DNA from: a virus | Strand: one strand, 5' to 3' | Virus record (IMG/VR): IMGVR_UViG_3300031669_000223 | Location: 1 to 24,680 of that record | DNA: 24,680 nt | In this document: one piece after another, positions 14,005 to 22,900 of the stretch | How the letters are laid out: each line of letters opens with the position of its first letter | Position numbering within the stretch: position 1 is the first letter of the stretch | The notes under the pieces: model-generated | The model's input: only the letters and a program-made list of their open reading frames with translations | What the model was told of the DNA's origin: nothing | The model's database searches: none | Translations under genes and position numbers: made by a program

Positions 14005-14039
14005 TGGTCGGGGCGGGCTTAATAAGTCTGCCTCGGCCA
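14005..14039 (+). other. large hairpin after capsid gene, no T tract
   Basis: TGGTCGGGGC (14005-14014) pairs with GCCTCGGCCA (14030-14039), allowing G·U pairs, and the helix continues inward over GGCTT/AAGTC with a 3-nt loop. It is not followed by T residues, so it is more likely an mRNA-stabilising or processing hairpin protecting the capsid message than a terminator. Confidence 0.5.
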
Positions 14040-14052
14040 GTGAGGTGAAGAA

Positions 14053-14229
14053 ATGTCTATCCCAAATGTCAGAGGCACTTGCGACTATTGTGGCGAAGCA
14101 GGTGTTCCATTAGAGAAACGCGGAACTCAAAAGCTTTGTAAACGCTGTCGTCAATGGCAGGAAGATTTGCAAGCTTCTGCTGGAACGCAGAAGGCTGTTG
14201 AGAAATTCCAGAAACTTTTTAGGGGGTGA
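14053..14229 (+). CDS. 58-residue zinc-ribbon protein
   Basis: A small protein with CDYC at residues 10-13 and CKRC at residues 29-32, a clear treble-clef or zinc-ribbon pattern, followed by a helical C-terminus. GAGGTGAAG is the ribosome binding site. It lies between the capsid protein and the next small gene. The function is unknown; it may be a virion-associated or regulatory zinc protein. Confidence 0.6.
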   Translation: MSIPNVRGTCDYCGEAGVPLEKRGTQKLCKRCRQWQEDLQASAGTQKAVEKFQKLFRG

Positions 14230-14234
14230 AAAGT

Positions 14235-14495
14235 ATGGCGGACGAAAAAGTCGACAATTATGCAACGAAAGACCAGGAACTTTCTGAGAGACTTCAGAAT
14301 GATGAGGGATGCACAATAATCAAAGTCAAAACAGACCCAACAGATGGCTTGAAGGAATTTACCTTTGAGGAATCTGAAAGTGAGATTAACAAGATTCTCA
14401 ATGTAAAGGTTGAAAAGTTTGTAGAAGAAGAAGCAGAAGTTCTTCCTGAAGTTAAGAAGAAGAAAGCAGGAAGACCAAAAAAGAAAAGGAGGTAA
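14235..14495 (+). CDS. acidic protein with AT-hook-like basic tail
   Basis: An 86-residue protein. An in-frame GTG lies at 14226, but ATG 14235 is better placed after AGGGGG. The body is acidic (Glu/Asp-rich), while the last 13 residues are KKKKAGRPKKKRR, containing the Gly-Arg-Pro core of AT-hook minor-groove binders. It may bind DNA or an acidic partner in the head; no family is assigned. Confidence 0.6.
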   Translation: MADEKVDNYATKDQELSERLQNDEGCTIIKVKTDPTDGLKEFTFEESESEINKILNVKVEKFVEEEAEVLPEVKKKKAGRPKKKRR

Positions 14496-14502
14496 ACAAG
14501 AA

Positions 14503-15102
14503 ATGAGAAAGTTTCTAACTTTACGAATTCCGATTTTACTGGCTATTTTCGTTATTGCTTTGACTTTAGGTTTAGTCAGTATGAGAGTGGGAGCGCTAAT
14601 CACCGACTATTGGGATATTGGCCCTTGGAGAGTGGATTCTTCAGGACATTTACTTCCCGGTGTTACCGGTAGTTACAATATTGGTAGCGACAGTTTGAAA
14701 CCTGCCGATATTACAATGAGTGGCGATTTGGCAGTTGGTGATGATGCTACTGTTTCAGGGAAGTTGACAGTAACGGAATCTATTACTGAGAGCTATGAGC
14801 TTATTACCACTACCACCGCTTTTACTTTGACAGCTGCCCAGGCAGGGTATGTAGCTATTAACAGTAGCTATAAAGACCTTACTGTTACCCTTCCTAATGC
14901 AGAGACTTGTGAGGGGATAGTATACTATATTAAGGCAGTTGACACGGGAACACTGACGATAGACGGTGGGGTCGCCGGAGTGATTGATGGTGCGGCAACT
15001 TATACAGCGATGGACGCAGCAGGCGATTGTATAGCGGTCAAAGCTGGTGGTCTTGTCGGTGGTGCAACAAACTGGTGGATTTTCCTTAGGTATATTCAAT
15101 AA
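14503..15102 (+). CDS. signal-peptide virion/fibre-like protein
   Basis: A 199-residue protein with AAAGGAGG upstream. The N-terminus is a signal anchor or peptide (MRKFLTLRIP plus a ~18-residue hydrophobic core, possible cleavage after VGA near residue 31). The rest is beta-rich, with a fibre-like segment ITMSGDLAVGDDATVSGKLT of the type seen in phage tail fibres. It is one of six genes in this block with export-type N-termini. Likely an appendage or surface protein; receptor unknown. Confidence 0.6.
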   Translation: MRKFLTLRIPILLAIFVIALTLGLVSMRVGALITDYWDIGPWRVDSSGHLLPGVTGSYNIGSDSLKPADITMSGDLAVGDDATVSGKLTVTESITESYELITTTTAFTLTAAQAGYVAINSSYKDLTVTLPNAETCEGIVYYIKAVDTGTLTIDGGVAGVIDGAATYTAMDAAGDCIAVKAGGLVGGATNWWIFLRYIQ

Positions 15103-15129
15103 GTAAAAAAACTGAATAAGGAGGCAACT

Positions 15130-15495
15130 ATGAAGAGGTTTATTACTCTCTGTATAGTTATCTTGCTTCTCGCAGGAACAGTTTTGCTTTATGGAGCTGA
15201 CCTAACAGATTTCGCAACCAGATTTTCTCCTACAAGAAATATTTTGATAAGCACTACTACGCCCACTGCAGTTGATATTACAGGAGGCAGTAGGAGAGAT
15301 ATTACTATCGAAAATGATGGTTCTGAAGCAGAAACAGTTCTTATCGGCTATGATGTAAATATCACGACATACGCAACTACTGTCTGGGAACTTCATACCA
15401 CCGATAGTCTTACTTTTGAGTTCTTTACTGGTGATATTTATGCAATCGCTATTAACACCACGACGGTAAGTATTTACGAACTCACATACGAATAA
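15130..15495 (+). CDS. small secreted-type beta protein
   Basis: A 121-residue protein with AAGGAGG upstream. It has a textbook Sec signal peptide: MKR, a hydrophobic core, then LLYGA with likely cleavage before DLTD at residue 24. The mature ~98 residues are Thr-rich beta strands, in the style of small virion accessory or baseplate-like proteins. No named family. Confidence 0.6.
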   Translation: MKRFITLCIVILLLAGTVLLYGADLTDFATRFSPTRNILISTTTPTAVDITGGSRRDITIENDGSEAETVLIGYDVNITTYATTVWELHTTDSLTFEFFTGDIYAIAINTTTVSIYELTYE

Positions 15496-15507
15496 GGGAG
15501 GTGTAAA

Positions 15508-15981
15508 ATGACGCTTGGCACAGACAAACTAATTGCTCAAAGGCAATCTCTTGAAATGCAGATTAGTAATTTAGGGCAAGAGAAAGGCAGTATTATCCGT
15601 GATATCAAAGTACACAAAGACCGCAAACGGATAGTTCTTAAAGAGATAGAGAATTTGGAAGAGGAGAGAAATAAGATTGCAAGTGGACTTAACAAAGTCA
15701 AAGAGAGAACCGAGAACGAACTTAGCAAAATTGAAGAGAGAAACGCAGAAGTCAACGAGTTACATAGCAAGAACATTGCAGAGATTGGGAAGATGAGGGA
15801 AGAAGTTACGGAGATGGAAGCGAAGGTTCAGAAGGATAAGAGAACGAATGAGAAAAAGATTGCTTCCGCAAAATCTCGATTAAAAGAAACTCTTACTTCT
15901 CTATTAAAAAGCCTTAATCTTATGTCCATCGATGGCAAAAATACTATGGATACGATTTCGGCGATTATTCAGGGACTCTAA
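15508..15981 (+). CDS. coiled-coil protein
   Basis: A 157-residue protein, almost entirely a heptad-rich coiled coil (residues ~8-135, e.g. EERNKIASGLNKVKERTENE). It ends in a short hydrophobic C-terminus. GGGAGGTG is the ribosome binding site. No signal peptide is present, unlike its neighbours. Structural or chaperone roles in fibre assembly are possible inferences only. Confidence 0.65.
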   Translation: MTLGTDKLIAQRQSLEMQISNLGQEKGSIIRDIKVHKDRKRIVLKEIENLEEERNKIASGLNKVKERTENELSKIEERNAEVNELHSKNIAEIGKMREEVTEMEAKVQKDKRTNEKKIASAKSRLKETLTSLLKSLNLMSIDGKNTMDTISAIIQGL

Positions 15982-15992
15982 GGAGATAAGTC

Positions 15993-16289
15993 TTGATTAT
16001 AGTGAATCCAGTCAAAGTTGTTGGGGCAACAGTAGGTGGTGCTTATACTGGTAACACTCCCTATATCGACGGAGTTTTAGGAGCAGTCCGTTGCAAATTC
16101 ACTACTGTAACGACTGCTTTTGTTTTAACTATCAACGATAGCGATGGCATTGCTATTTATGAAAGTGAACCAATGACAGGGTCGTTAGTTGAACAGGTTG
16201 CTCTGCCGGTCAGAGGAATTTACACTGTTGTAATTTCAGGTGCAAGTGCTAATGAGGCATTTACCTGCAAATTAGAGGTTGAAGAATGA
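15993..16289 (+). CDS. small beta-sandwich virion-like protein, TTG start
   Basis: A 98-residue protein starting at TTG 15993 with AAGGAG seven bases upstream; an in-frame GTG at 16002 is an alternative. It is rich in Val, Thr and Gly strands (VKVVGATVGGAYTGNTPYID) and contains two Cys. It overlaps the next start as ATGA. Probably a virion accessory protein; no family recognised. Confidence 0.6.
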   Translation: MIIVNPVKVVGATVGGAYTGNTPYIDGVLGAVRCKFTTVTTAFVLTINDSDGIAIYESEPMTGSLVEQVALPVRGIYTVVISGASANEAFTCKLEVEE

Positions 16290-17671
16290 AAAAGATTATC
16301 CTCTTAATTTTTCTTTTATTCCTTCCTTCCATTGCTCTCGCCCCAGTCTGGCCTATCAAGACAAGAGCATCGCAGGTTAGAACCAATACTTCTAATTTTG
16401 ATAACATTCTCTCTTCCACAACTACTACTACCCAAAAAGCATTAGATATTTTTGATAATGTTCTAATAAGTAGCGCTACTACTGATGGGCTTTATGTCAA
16501 TCTCGATGGCGAGTCAGTCAACATTACAAACGGCACATTTAACCTCACAACAACAGGCACAGGTTATTTTGGAACAGGTATAACTGGTGCATCTGCAACT
16601 GGAAGTGCTGGTCTTTTTGAAAGAAGTGGCGATGGCACTACACATCCTCTTTTATACCTCAATGCCTATGGGGCAGATACTGGCGTTACTCTTAATATAA
16701 GGAATGAAGGCACTGGCAACTCTCTTGTTATACATGATGGGTATTCTGAAAGATTTAGCATTACAAAAACAGGTGTGATAGGTTGGTGGTCTCATCCATA
16801 TGGAGCAGTAGATACAAGTCTTTATCGTGGTGGTGCTAATTTACTTCAGACAGATGACACTTTTCAGGGAGAGCTCATTCAAGGGACAACAATATATGCC
16901 ACAAGTCAGTTCAAATGTTCCGATGGGACGGTCTTTACTTCGACCTCGGCATTTGGCGGTGGGGGAGGAAGCTCAACCTTTTTAGGCCTTACCGATACTC
17001 CTGTAGCCTTTGAGACTGGTAAATACTTCAAGTCTTGGACATCTTCAGGGACTTGGGAAACTCCAGCAGGTGCAGGGGATATGACGAAAGCAGTTTATGA
17101 TACAGGAGCAAATGATATCGTTGATAATTCGGAAGCATTAAGCGGATACGCATATACCCACTTCCTTGATACCACGACGGCTGATTCGACTTATCTCAAA
17201 AAATCAGAGGATGACTCCAGCAATTACAAACTAACATTGAGTTCGCTTGCAGTAACGAATAACGCCACAGTCGGCAGTCTATCCTCATCTGGACAGGTAA
17301 CTTCTAATGCCAGAAAACTTATAGATACTTACGATTATGCTGTTTGTATTTCTACTCCTAACGCACTCGGCACAATAGCCACTCTTATATCTCCATTCAG
17401 GAGTTACGCAGTAACAATTTCAACGATAAGCGCCCAGATAATCGGTGGAACGAATGTAGTTTTTATGATAGAGCAAAGAACGATAGCCGGTATTGAATCC
17501 GCAGGAACTGATATTTGGAGTGGTGATGTTACTGCTTTACCTGATGTATGGACAGGAGGAACTGCAAGTGATTTTACCGTTCCAGCCGATAGTGCTTTAG
17601 TTCTTGTCATTACTTCCGTATCCGGGAATGTGGATAGGTTTATGTTCAAATACAGGGGAGCAAAGGACTAA
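16286..17671 (+). CDS. signal-peptide tail-fibre-like protein
   Basis: A 461-residue protein starting in an ATGA overlap. A Sec signal peptide (MKKIILLIFLLFLPSIALA) is followed by a long Thr/Ser/Gly-rich beta region. Fibre-like elements include ERFSITKTGVIGW, a Gly run, and FLGLTDTPVAFETGKYFKSW, which resembles repeats of phage tail fibres. A C-terminal compact beta domain (residues ~345-461) could be a receptor-binding head. Host-recognition fibre is the inference; the signal peptide is unexpected for such a protein. Confidence 0.68.
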   Translation: MKKIILLIFLLFLPSIALAPVWPIKTRASQVRTNTSNFDNILSSTTTTTQKALDIFDNVLISSATTDGLYVNLDGESVNITNGTFNLTTTGTGYFGTGITGASATGSAGLFERSGDGTTHPLLYLNAYGADTGVTLNIRNEGTGNSLVIHDGYSERFSITKTGVIGWWSHPYGAVDTSLYRGGANLLQTDDTFQGELIQGTTIYATSQFKCSDGTVFTSTSAFGGGGGSSTFLGLTDTPVAFETGKYFKSWTSSGTWETPAGAGDMTKAVYDTGANDIVDNSEALSGYAYTHFLDTTTADSTYLKKSEDDSSNYKLTLSSLAVTNNATVGSLSSSGQVTSNARKLIDTYDYAVCISTPNALGTIATLISPFRSYAVTISTISAQIIGGTNVVFMIEQRTIAGIESAGTDIWSGDVTALPDVWTGGTASDFTVPADSALVLVITSVSGNVDRFMFKYRGAKD

Positions 17672-17673
17672 CT

Positions 17674-18252
17674 ATGAAAAAACTTTCCCTAATCTGTTTT
17701 GCTATATGTATTGTCCTTCTCTTATTTATGGTTAGGATTGCCTTCTCGGAGACTATTGATGTTGGAGACCTTGCTGAAGAGTACGGTACTTGGATTGGTA
17801 ATAATTATAGTTTAATGTCAAGAGGGAATCCTGCAAATGCAACAGGGACAATTGACCATATAGAGATGTATGTAAGCAGTATAGGAAGTGGAGATAAAGT
17901 AACTGTATATGCACTTACCGAGGTTGCTTCTGGTGAGTTTGATTCTGGTGGAAGTTCAGGAGAATTCACTGTTGTTGTGGGAACAAATATATTTAATGCT
18001 CCAGGTGATTTTGTCGCCTTCGCTATAACTGCTGGGGACTTTATTGGTTGTTACACTACTTGTGCTCTTAAGCGAGATACATCGGGCGGAAGTGATGTCC
18101 TTTTAGATTATGGTCAGGAGTTTCCTATGGATAACTTTACTTTTGGAAGCACATACACAGAGGATAAATTAGCATTATATGGCACGGGGACAACAGGAGA
18201 ACCACCACCAACAGCAAAGCCAGTTCAACCGCAAATTCTTATGCTTGAATAG
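17674..18252 (+). CDS. signal-anchored beta-sandwich protein
   Basis: A 192-residue protein starting two bases after the previous stop. The N-terminus is a signal peptide or anchor (MKKLSLICFAICIVLLLFMV, possible cleavage after AFS). The mature part is a predicted beta-sandwich rich in Gly/Thr/Ser, with a Pro-rich C-terminal tail (EPPPTAKPVQPQ). It probably works with the neighbouring fibre-like proteins, but no family is recognised. Confidence 0.58.
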   Translation: MKKLSLICFAICIVLLLFMVRIAFSETIDVGDLAEEYGTWIGNNYSLMSRGNPANATGTIDHIEMYVSSIGSGDKVTVYALTEVASGEFDSGGSSGEFTVVVGTNIFNAPGDFVAFAITAGDFIGCYTTCALKRDTSGGSDVLLDYGQEFPMDNFTFGSTYTEDKLALYGTGTTGEPPPTAKPVQPQILMLE

Positions 18253-18261
18253 GAGTAGAAA

Positions 18262-18519
18262 ATGCCGAAGAAAATCAAGGATGGGGATGGAAACCTGATA
18301 CCAGATAGAAGGAATAATAATAGTAAAGTTACTTATCGAATCACTTGGGGAGCAATCATTCTATTGACTATTGTTATCGGTTATCTCTTTACTGCTAAGT
18401 CGCAATCGGAAGCGAGGATAAATAGAATGGAGGGAGATTATACTGAAATCAGAATGCAGTTAAGCCAGATACAGACGGATATTTCTTGGATAAAGAGAGA
18501 GTTTGAGAGGAGAAGATAA
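18262..18519 (+). CDS. membrane protein with C-terminal coiled coil
   Basis: An 85-residue protein: basic polar N-terminus (1-26), one transmembrane helix (about 28-44, WGAIILLTIVIGYLF), then a coiled coil to the end. The layout recalls small phage holin- or XhlA-like membrane proteins, though XhlA has the opposite order. AGGAGTAG serves as the ribosome binding site. It overlaps the adaptor gene start (TAATG). Confidence 0.55.
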   Translation: MPKKIKDGDGNLIPDRRNNNSKVTYRITWGAIILLTIVIGYLFTAKSQSEARINRMEGDYTEIRMQLSQIQTDISWIKREFERRR

Positions 18520-19208
18520 TGGAGAATGTTTTAGATATAATTTCGCAGGCAGCAATAGACCTCAAAGACCCTAACTTTGGCCACTTCGGTAAGGCTATGT
18601 TGCGTGGTTGGGCTTCAGAAGGTCAGCGTGAGATAGCACGACGCACGGACTGTTTACAGAAGCAAACGGGCGATGTTTCTTCTCTAATGGTAGCAGATAC
18701 GATTGAACAAGTTCTGAGTACTCTTATTCCAAATACAGAAGTCTTGGCTATATTTTCTGTATATGGTGGAACAAGCACAAGCAAGAAGGCATTAGAACCT
18801 ACTATGCCTCGTGAGATGGACAGGGATGACGCTTATTGGAGAGGTAGGACAAGCGAGACTCCGACAAAATTTTATGTGGGTCCGGCGGGAACTATCGGAT
18901 TCGTGCCACCACCCAGTGCTTCGTGGTTGAGTGCAAACGGAATGTATATTGTCTACTCTTGTTTACCATTGAACGATTTCACAAGTGATTCAGATATTCC
19001 TGAGATTTATCCTAAAGCGTGGGATTATATCAAGGACTACGCAGTATTGCGAGGAAAAATGGAGGATCGTGAACTGGTTTCGTGGGATAGATTGTGGCAA
19101 GTTTGGCGGGACGGATTAGCCTTCATAAGAAGTGAACCAAGAATTGAAATTAAAGGCAAAACTTCACGAATAATTCCGATTGGTGGAGTGCAAATTAATG
19201 CTCCTTAG
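18519..19208 (+). CDS. head-tail adaptor (connector) protein
   Basis: A 229-residue protein. The N-terminal helical part (residues 1-45, [12 protein letters not shown]...[12 protein letters not shown]) is followed by a beta domain with [22 protein letters not shown]-terminal helical part follows around [20 protein letters not shown]. These features match gp4/gp11-type adaptor proteins of short-tailed phages that bind below the portal. It is followed directly by the tail gene, as in podoviruses. The stop is at 19206-19208 and a new ribosome binding site (TTAGGAG) spans it. Confidence 0.72.
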   Translation: MENVLDIISQAAIDLKDPNFGHFGKAMLRGWASEGQREIARRTDCLQKQTGDVSSLMVADTIEQVLSTLIPNTEVLAIFSVYGGTSTSKKALEPTMPREMDRDDAYWRGRTSETPTKFYVGPAGTIGFVPPPSASWLSANGMYIVYSCLPLNDFTSDSDIPEIYPKAWDYIKDYAVLRGKMEDRELVSWDRLWQVWRDGLAFIRSEPRIEIKGKTSRIIPIGGVQINAP

Positions 19209-19860
19209 GAGATTTTTGATGAGATTTTTTATATTTCAAAATAGTTTTTCCAAATTCAGAAAGTGTGGGAAATTTCTGAAGAATTTCAAATTTTATATGT
19301 TCAGATTGATTAGTAAACAATTTAAGATTTTCTATTCTGTTATCATCAAGAACACCATTCTTATGGTGAACCTTTTCTTTAGGTCTAAGGTAACGACCGA
19401 GATGTTCTTCCATTTTCAAACGATGTTCTCGAACATAACCGCTATTATTTGCAAAAGGGTGATTAGGTCGAAACAAAAGAATATAACCAGATTTATCTTT
19501 AATTTTTCCACCTTTCCATCCAGGATGTTTACTTCCACAATACAATCCTTTATGACTTTCAGACAATTTTTCTCTAATTTTTATAGGAAGTTTTCTTCCA
19601 GTCATTTCTTTCCTACGCTTTATACCTTCTGGGGAATCCCAAAACTTCCTAAGAGTTTTAGAATTCGCTTTGCCTATTTTTATTTTCCATTCTTTACCAT
19701 TCCGAAAACATTTTCTCGAACAATATTTAGCATTTACACAAGGATTAACCCAAAATTCTTTACCACAAGTTTTACAAACCTTCTTAATTTTTTTGCCACT
19801 TATAAATCTACCAAGTTTATCTCTCATTTCACTAATTCTCGGATAAATTCCTCTTGGCAT
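19195..19860 (-). CDS. HNH homing endonuclease, antisense
   Basis: A 221-residue endonuclease on the minus strand, with GGAGGGAATT before its ATG at 19860. It has an N-terminal zinc-ribbon (Cys29, Cys32, Cys47, Cys51), NUMOD-like helices and WKGG (residues ~115-118). An HNH_3-type core follows ([17 protein letters not shown] at 144-160, then [16 protein letters not shown] at 164-179). Known role: DNA cleavage that spreads the gene into phages lacking it. Its 3' end overlaps the adaptor gene by 14 bp. It uses none of the codons TTA, CTA or TCA for 16 Leu and 14 Ser, so the opposite strand stays open in frame with the tail gene. Confidence 0.88.
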   Translation of the reverse strand: MPRGIYPRISEMRDKLGRFISGKKIKKVCKTCGKEFWVNPCVNAKYCSRKCFRNGKEWKIKIGKANSKTLRKFWDSPEGIKRRKEMTGRKLPIKIREKLSESHKGLYCGSKHPGWKGGKIKDKSGYILLFRPNHPFANNSGYVREHRLKMEEHLGRYLRPKEKVHHKNGVLDDNRIENLKLFTNQSEHIKFEILQKFPTLSEFGKTILKYKKSHQKSPKEH

Positions 19861-19974
19861 AATTCCCTCCTAAAATTAAAGGCGGTTTTCAGGTCGTCAA
19901 TAAGAGAACGATTAAATTCTCTAACCCTACTCACCGCCGATTTTTGGCATAAAAAAACCGCTCCCTTATTGACT
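19861..19974 (-). promoter_or_regulatory. structured leader RNA of the antisense HNH gene
   Basis: The minus-strand leader runs from the predicted start (~19974) to the HNH ATG. GTCAATAAGGGAGCG (19973 to 19959) can pair with CGTTCTCTTATTGAC (19910 to 19896) over 15 positions with two G·U pairs. GCGGTTTT (19961 to 19954) can pair with AAAACCGC (19889 to 19882), giving a crossing arrangement. A local hairpin TTAGAGAA/TTCTCTTA competes with the long stem, and GGCGGT (19938 to 19933) competes for ACCGCC. The folds are mutually exclusive, so a switch or protein-binding leader is possible. Confidence 0.5.
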
Positions 19975-22900
19975 GGGATTATTTTAACATTTCTCTGTTT
20001 ATTTGTCAACCTTTCTTTTGCTCAAGACCTCAAATGGATTTCTATTAACGACTTCTCAGGTGGGTTAAACGACGATGTTTCCACTTGGGAACTTGCCGAC
20101 AACGAAGCAACCGACCTCTTGAATGTTTATGTCGACGAGATTGAAAAAGGAATTAGCAAGAGAAAGGGCTACCAAAAAGCAAACTCAACAACGACTACCT
20201 CAAACTCTTGGCTTCAAGACACCGCAGAAGATTGGAATGCTGGAACTTTAGTCAATATTGATACTTATACTGCTTCAGGAACATTCAGAATTGCTAAAAC
20301 AACAGAGGCAATAAATCAACAACAACCAGACCCAAAGAGTTCAGGTAGTTATACCTATGCCGGACCATTGGGGCAATCTTTTGAACTTCAAGAAGAAGGT
20401 ACCTGTACTAAGATAGCTTTATATTTATATAGATATTCTTCCGTTTCCGAAGATTTTACGATCCATATAGCTACAGATGATAATAATTCTCCAGTGGGTT
20501 CTTTAGTTTCTTTATCTGTATCCTCCAGTACAATAAGTGCGACTGGGGCGTGGCATATTTTTGATATAGATGATATAGACTTGTTAGCAGATACTCGTTA
20601 TTGGATTTATATTCCTAAGATTGGTGGAAATGTGGGAGAGTCTTATAACCTATACAATACGTGCCCAGATGGGAGTCTTTATCCATATGGTAATTATTGG
20701 GAAAACGGGACTCATTATACTACTACGGATTTAGCCTTCAAGATTTATGTGAAAGCCTATTTCCCATCTGGCTCTTTTATTTCTCAATCCTATGATTGTG
20801 GCTCAGATATTCAACAATGGGGAAGATTAGAAGCGAATGATACTCTCAATGGACAGACAATAACCTACGCAGTCAGGACTTCTTCTTATTCTGGCGGATT
20901 AGCAATTGCCGATTGGTATGAGGTTCAATCAGGGAATAATATCACTGCTCCAGTCAACCAGTATGTTCAAGGGATTTCTACCTTAACTTCAACAGGCAGT
21001 CAAACTCCAATCGTTAATAATGTTACGATTTACTGGTATTCAACTCCAGCCTCTGTTTTCGATTACCCAATTACAAGTCTACACCGATTAAAAAAATCCG
21101 ATGGGTCTGAATATATGTGGGCTGTCAGTAGTGGAACTATTTGGGGTTCAGATGATGCAGGAACTTTCAGTTCTGTTAAATCTGGAATGTCTACAACCTA
21201 TGATGTCAACTGGGCTAATATCGGCGATACTGCTTATTGTGTTGACGGATCTACTTGGGCCCAAAAGTTTACTGCCTATGATAGTTGTACAGCAGTTACA
21301 ACAGTTCCCAGAGGAAGATTCATAATAGAGGAAGGATATAGACTTTGGGTTGGTTATGCTTCTGGGTATCCGAACAGACTTTATTATTCTGATTTAGCAG
21401 ATGATACTACTTGGGATTGGGTTTATATCCCTGGGGAAGGCGAGATAACAGGATTAGGAAAGTTACAGGGTTCACCAATTGTCTACAAAACTAACTCGGC
21501 GTGGAAAGTTGTCGGAACACAAGTTACTACCGAAGAAGATGTCTATTTCGTTCCCTCTCTTGTAAATCTCTCCTCAGAAATAGGCTGTATCAATCATCGC
21601 GCTATTCAGAATTTCAGACTTAAAGGAATGACTGTTCAAGTCTTTCTCGGCAAAGATAATGTCTACGCTACTAATGGAGTAGCAGTAACTCCTGTTGGCG
21701 ATAAGATTGGGAATACTATTGAGGACTTGAAACAGGCAAGTTTTGCCTCTTCATATTCTTGGAATGAAACTCTTTTTACAGAGGGAACTTCTGTAAATGT
21801 TGATACAACAACAGTTCCTTGCACGATTAGATTAGATTCGGATTATTGGATAGAAACTTCGACTACTGATTTTGGTGCTGGAGTAACAAAAACTAATATT
21901 GATACTTCTAATGATGAGATTAAACTTATCCTTAGTGATGAGGCAATAGATCAACAGCAAACTACTTGGATTGGCAATTGGGGTCTAATTCCCGATAGAG
22001 CTCAATCTTTTAAACCTTCCCAAAATTGCTTTATTACAAAAATTTCAATATATGTAGGTGGAAATGGTAATTATACTTTAAGATTAAAATCTGATAATAA
22101 TAATTCACCAGGAATAACACTTCAAACAAAAACAATTTCTGTTACTTCTTGGGGATGGGAAGATTTTGATATTACGGACCAAGCTGTTAATGGAGGTGTC
22201 AGATACTGGATTTGGTTAGATAAAATGACCGATTCGCAGAATTGGAGTTATGCGACAGGTAACCCATATTCTAATGGTAATGCTTGGAATTCAATAGGAG
22301 GACATACTACTTCTTACGACCATCTTTTTAAAGTCTACGAAAAACATTATCCCGCATCTGGATACTTCCGTTCTCAAGAAAAAGATTTAAGTATAACTTC
22401 TGCTTTTGGCAACTTTCACGAAGACGATACAGGTTCAGGAATTACTTATAAAGTCAGAAGATATGTAGATGGTGATTGGAGTAGTTTTGTTACAGTAACT
22501 GACGGAAATAAGATTAACTTAACTCCAGGAACAAAAGTTCAATATGATATAACTTTGACTGGAACTGGTAATGCTACTCCAACAATTTATGATGTAAGTG
22601 TTGACTATGTTACTCAAGATGGCAATTTTACTTCTCAATATCACGACTGCGGAACGCAAATAACTAATTGGGGAAATTTCGTTCCTAATCATACCTTGAA
22701 TGGACAAATAATAAGTTATCAAGTTCGGTCATCTACTTGGTCGGGTGCCATTGATGGCACAAGTTGGTATGATGTCGTTCCCAGTGGTTTAATTCCTTGT
22801 TTAGTCAATCGCTATGTCCAATGGAAATCAATCTTCAATACAACTGATGGAACTAAAAACCCTACTTTAGAAGATGTAGCTATTTATTGGTGGGCTGGTG

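Noticed and set aside
14151-14603. Minus-strand open frame (150 codons)
   Set aside because: Phe/Leu-rich antisense of Lys/Glu-rich coding sequence; no supporting signals.
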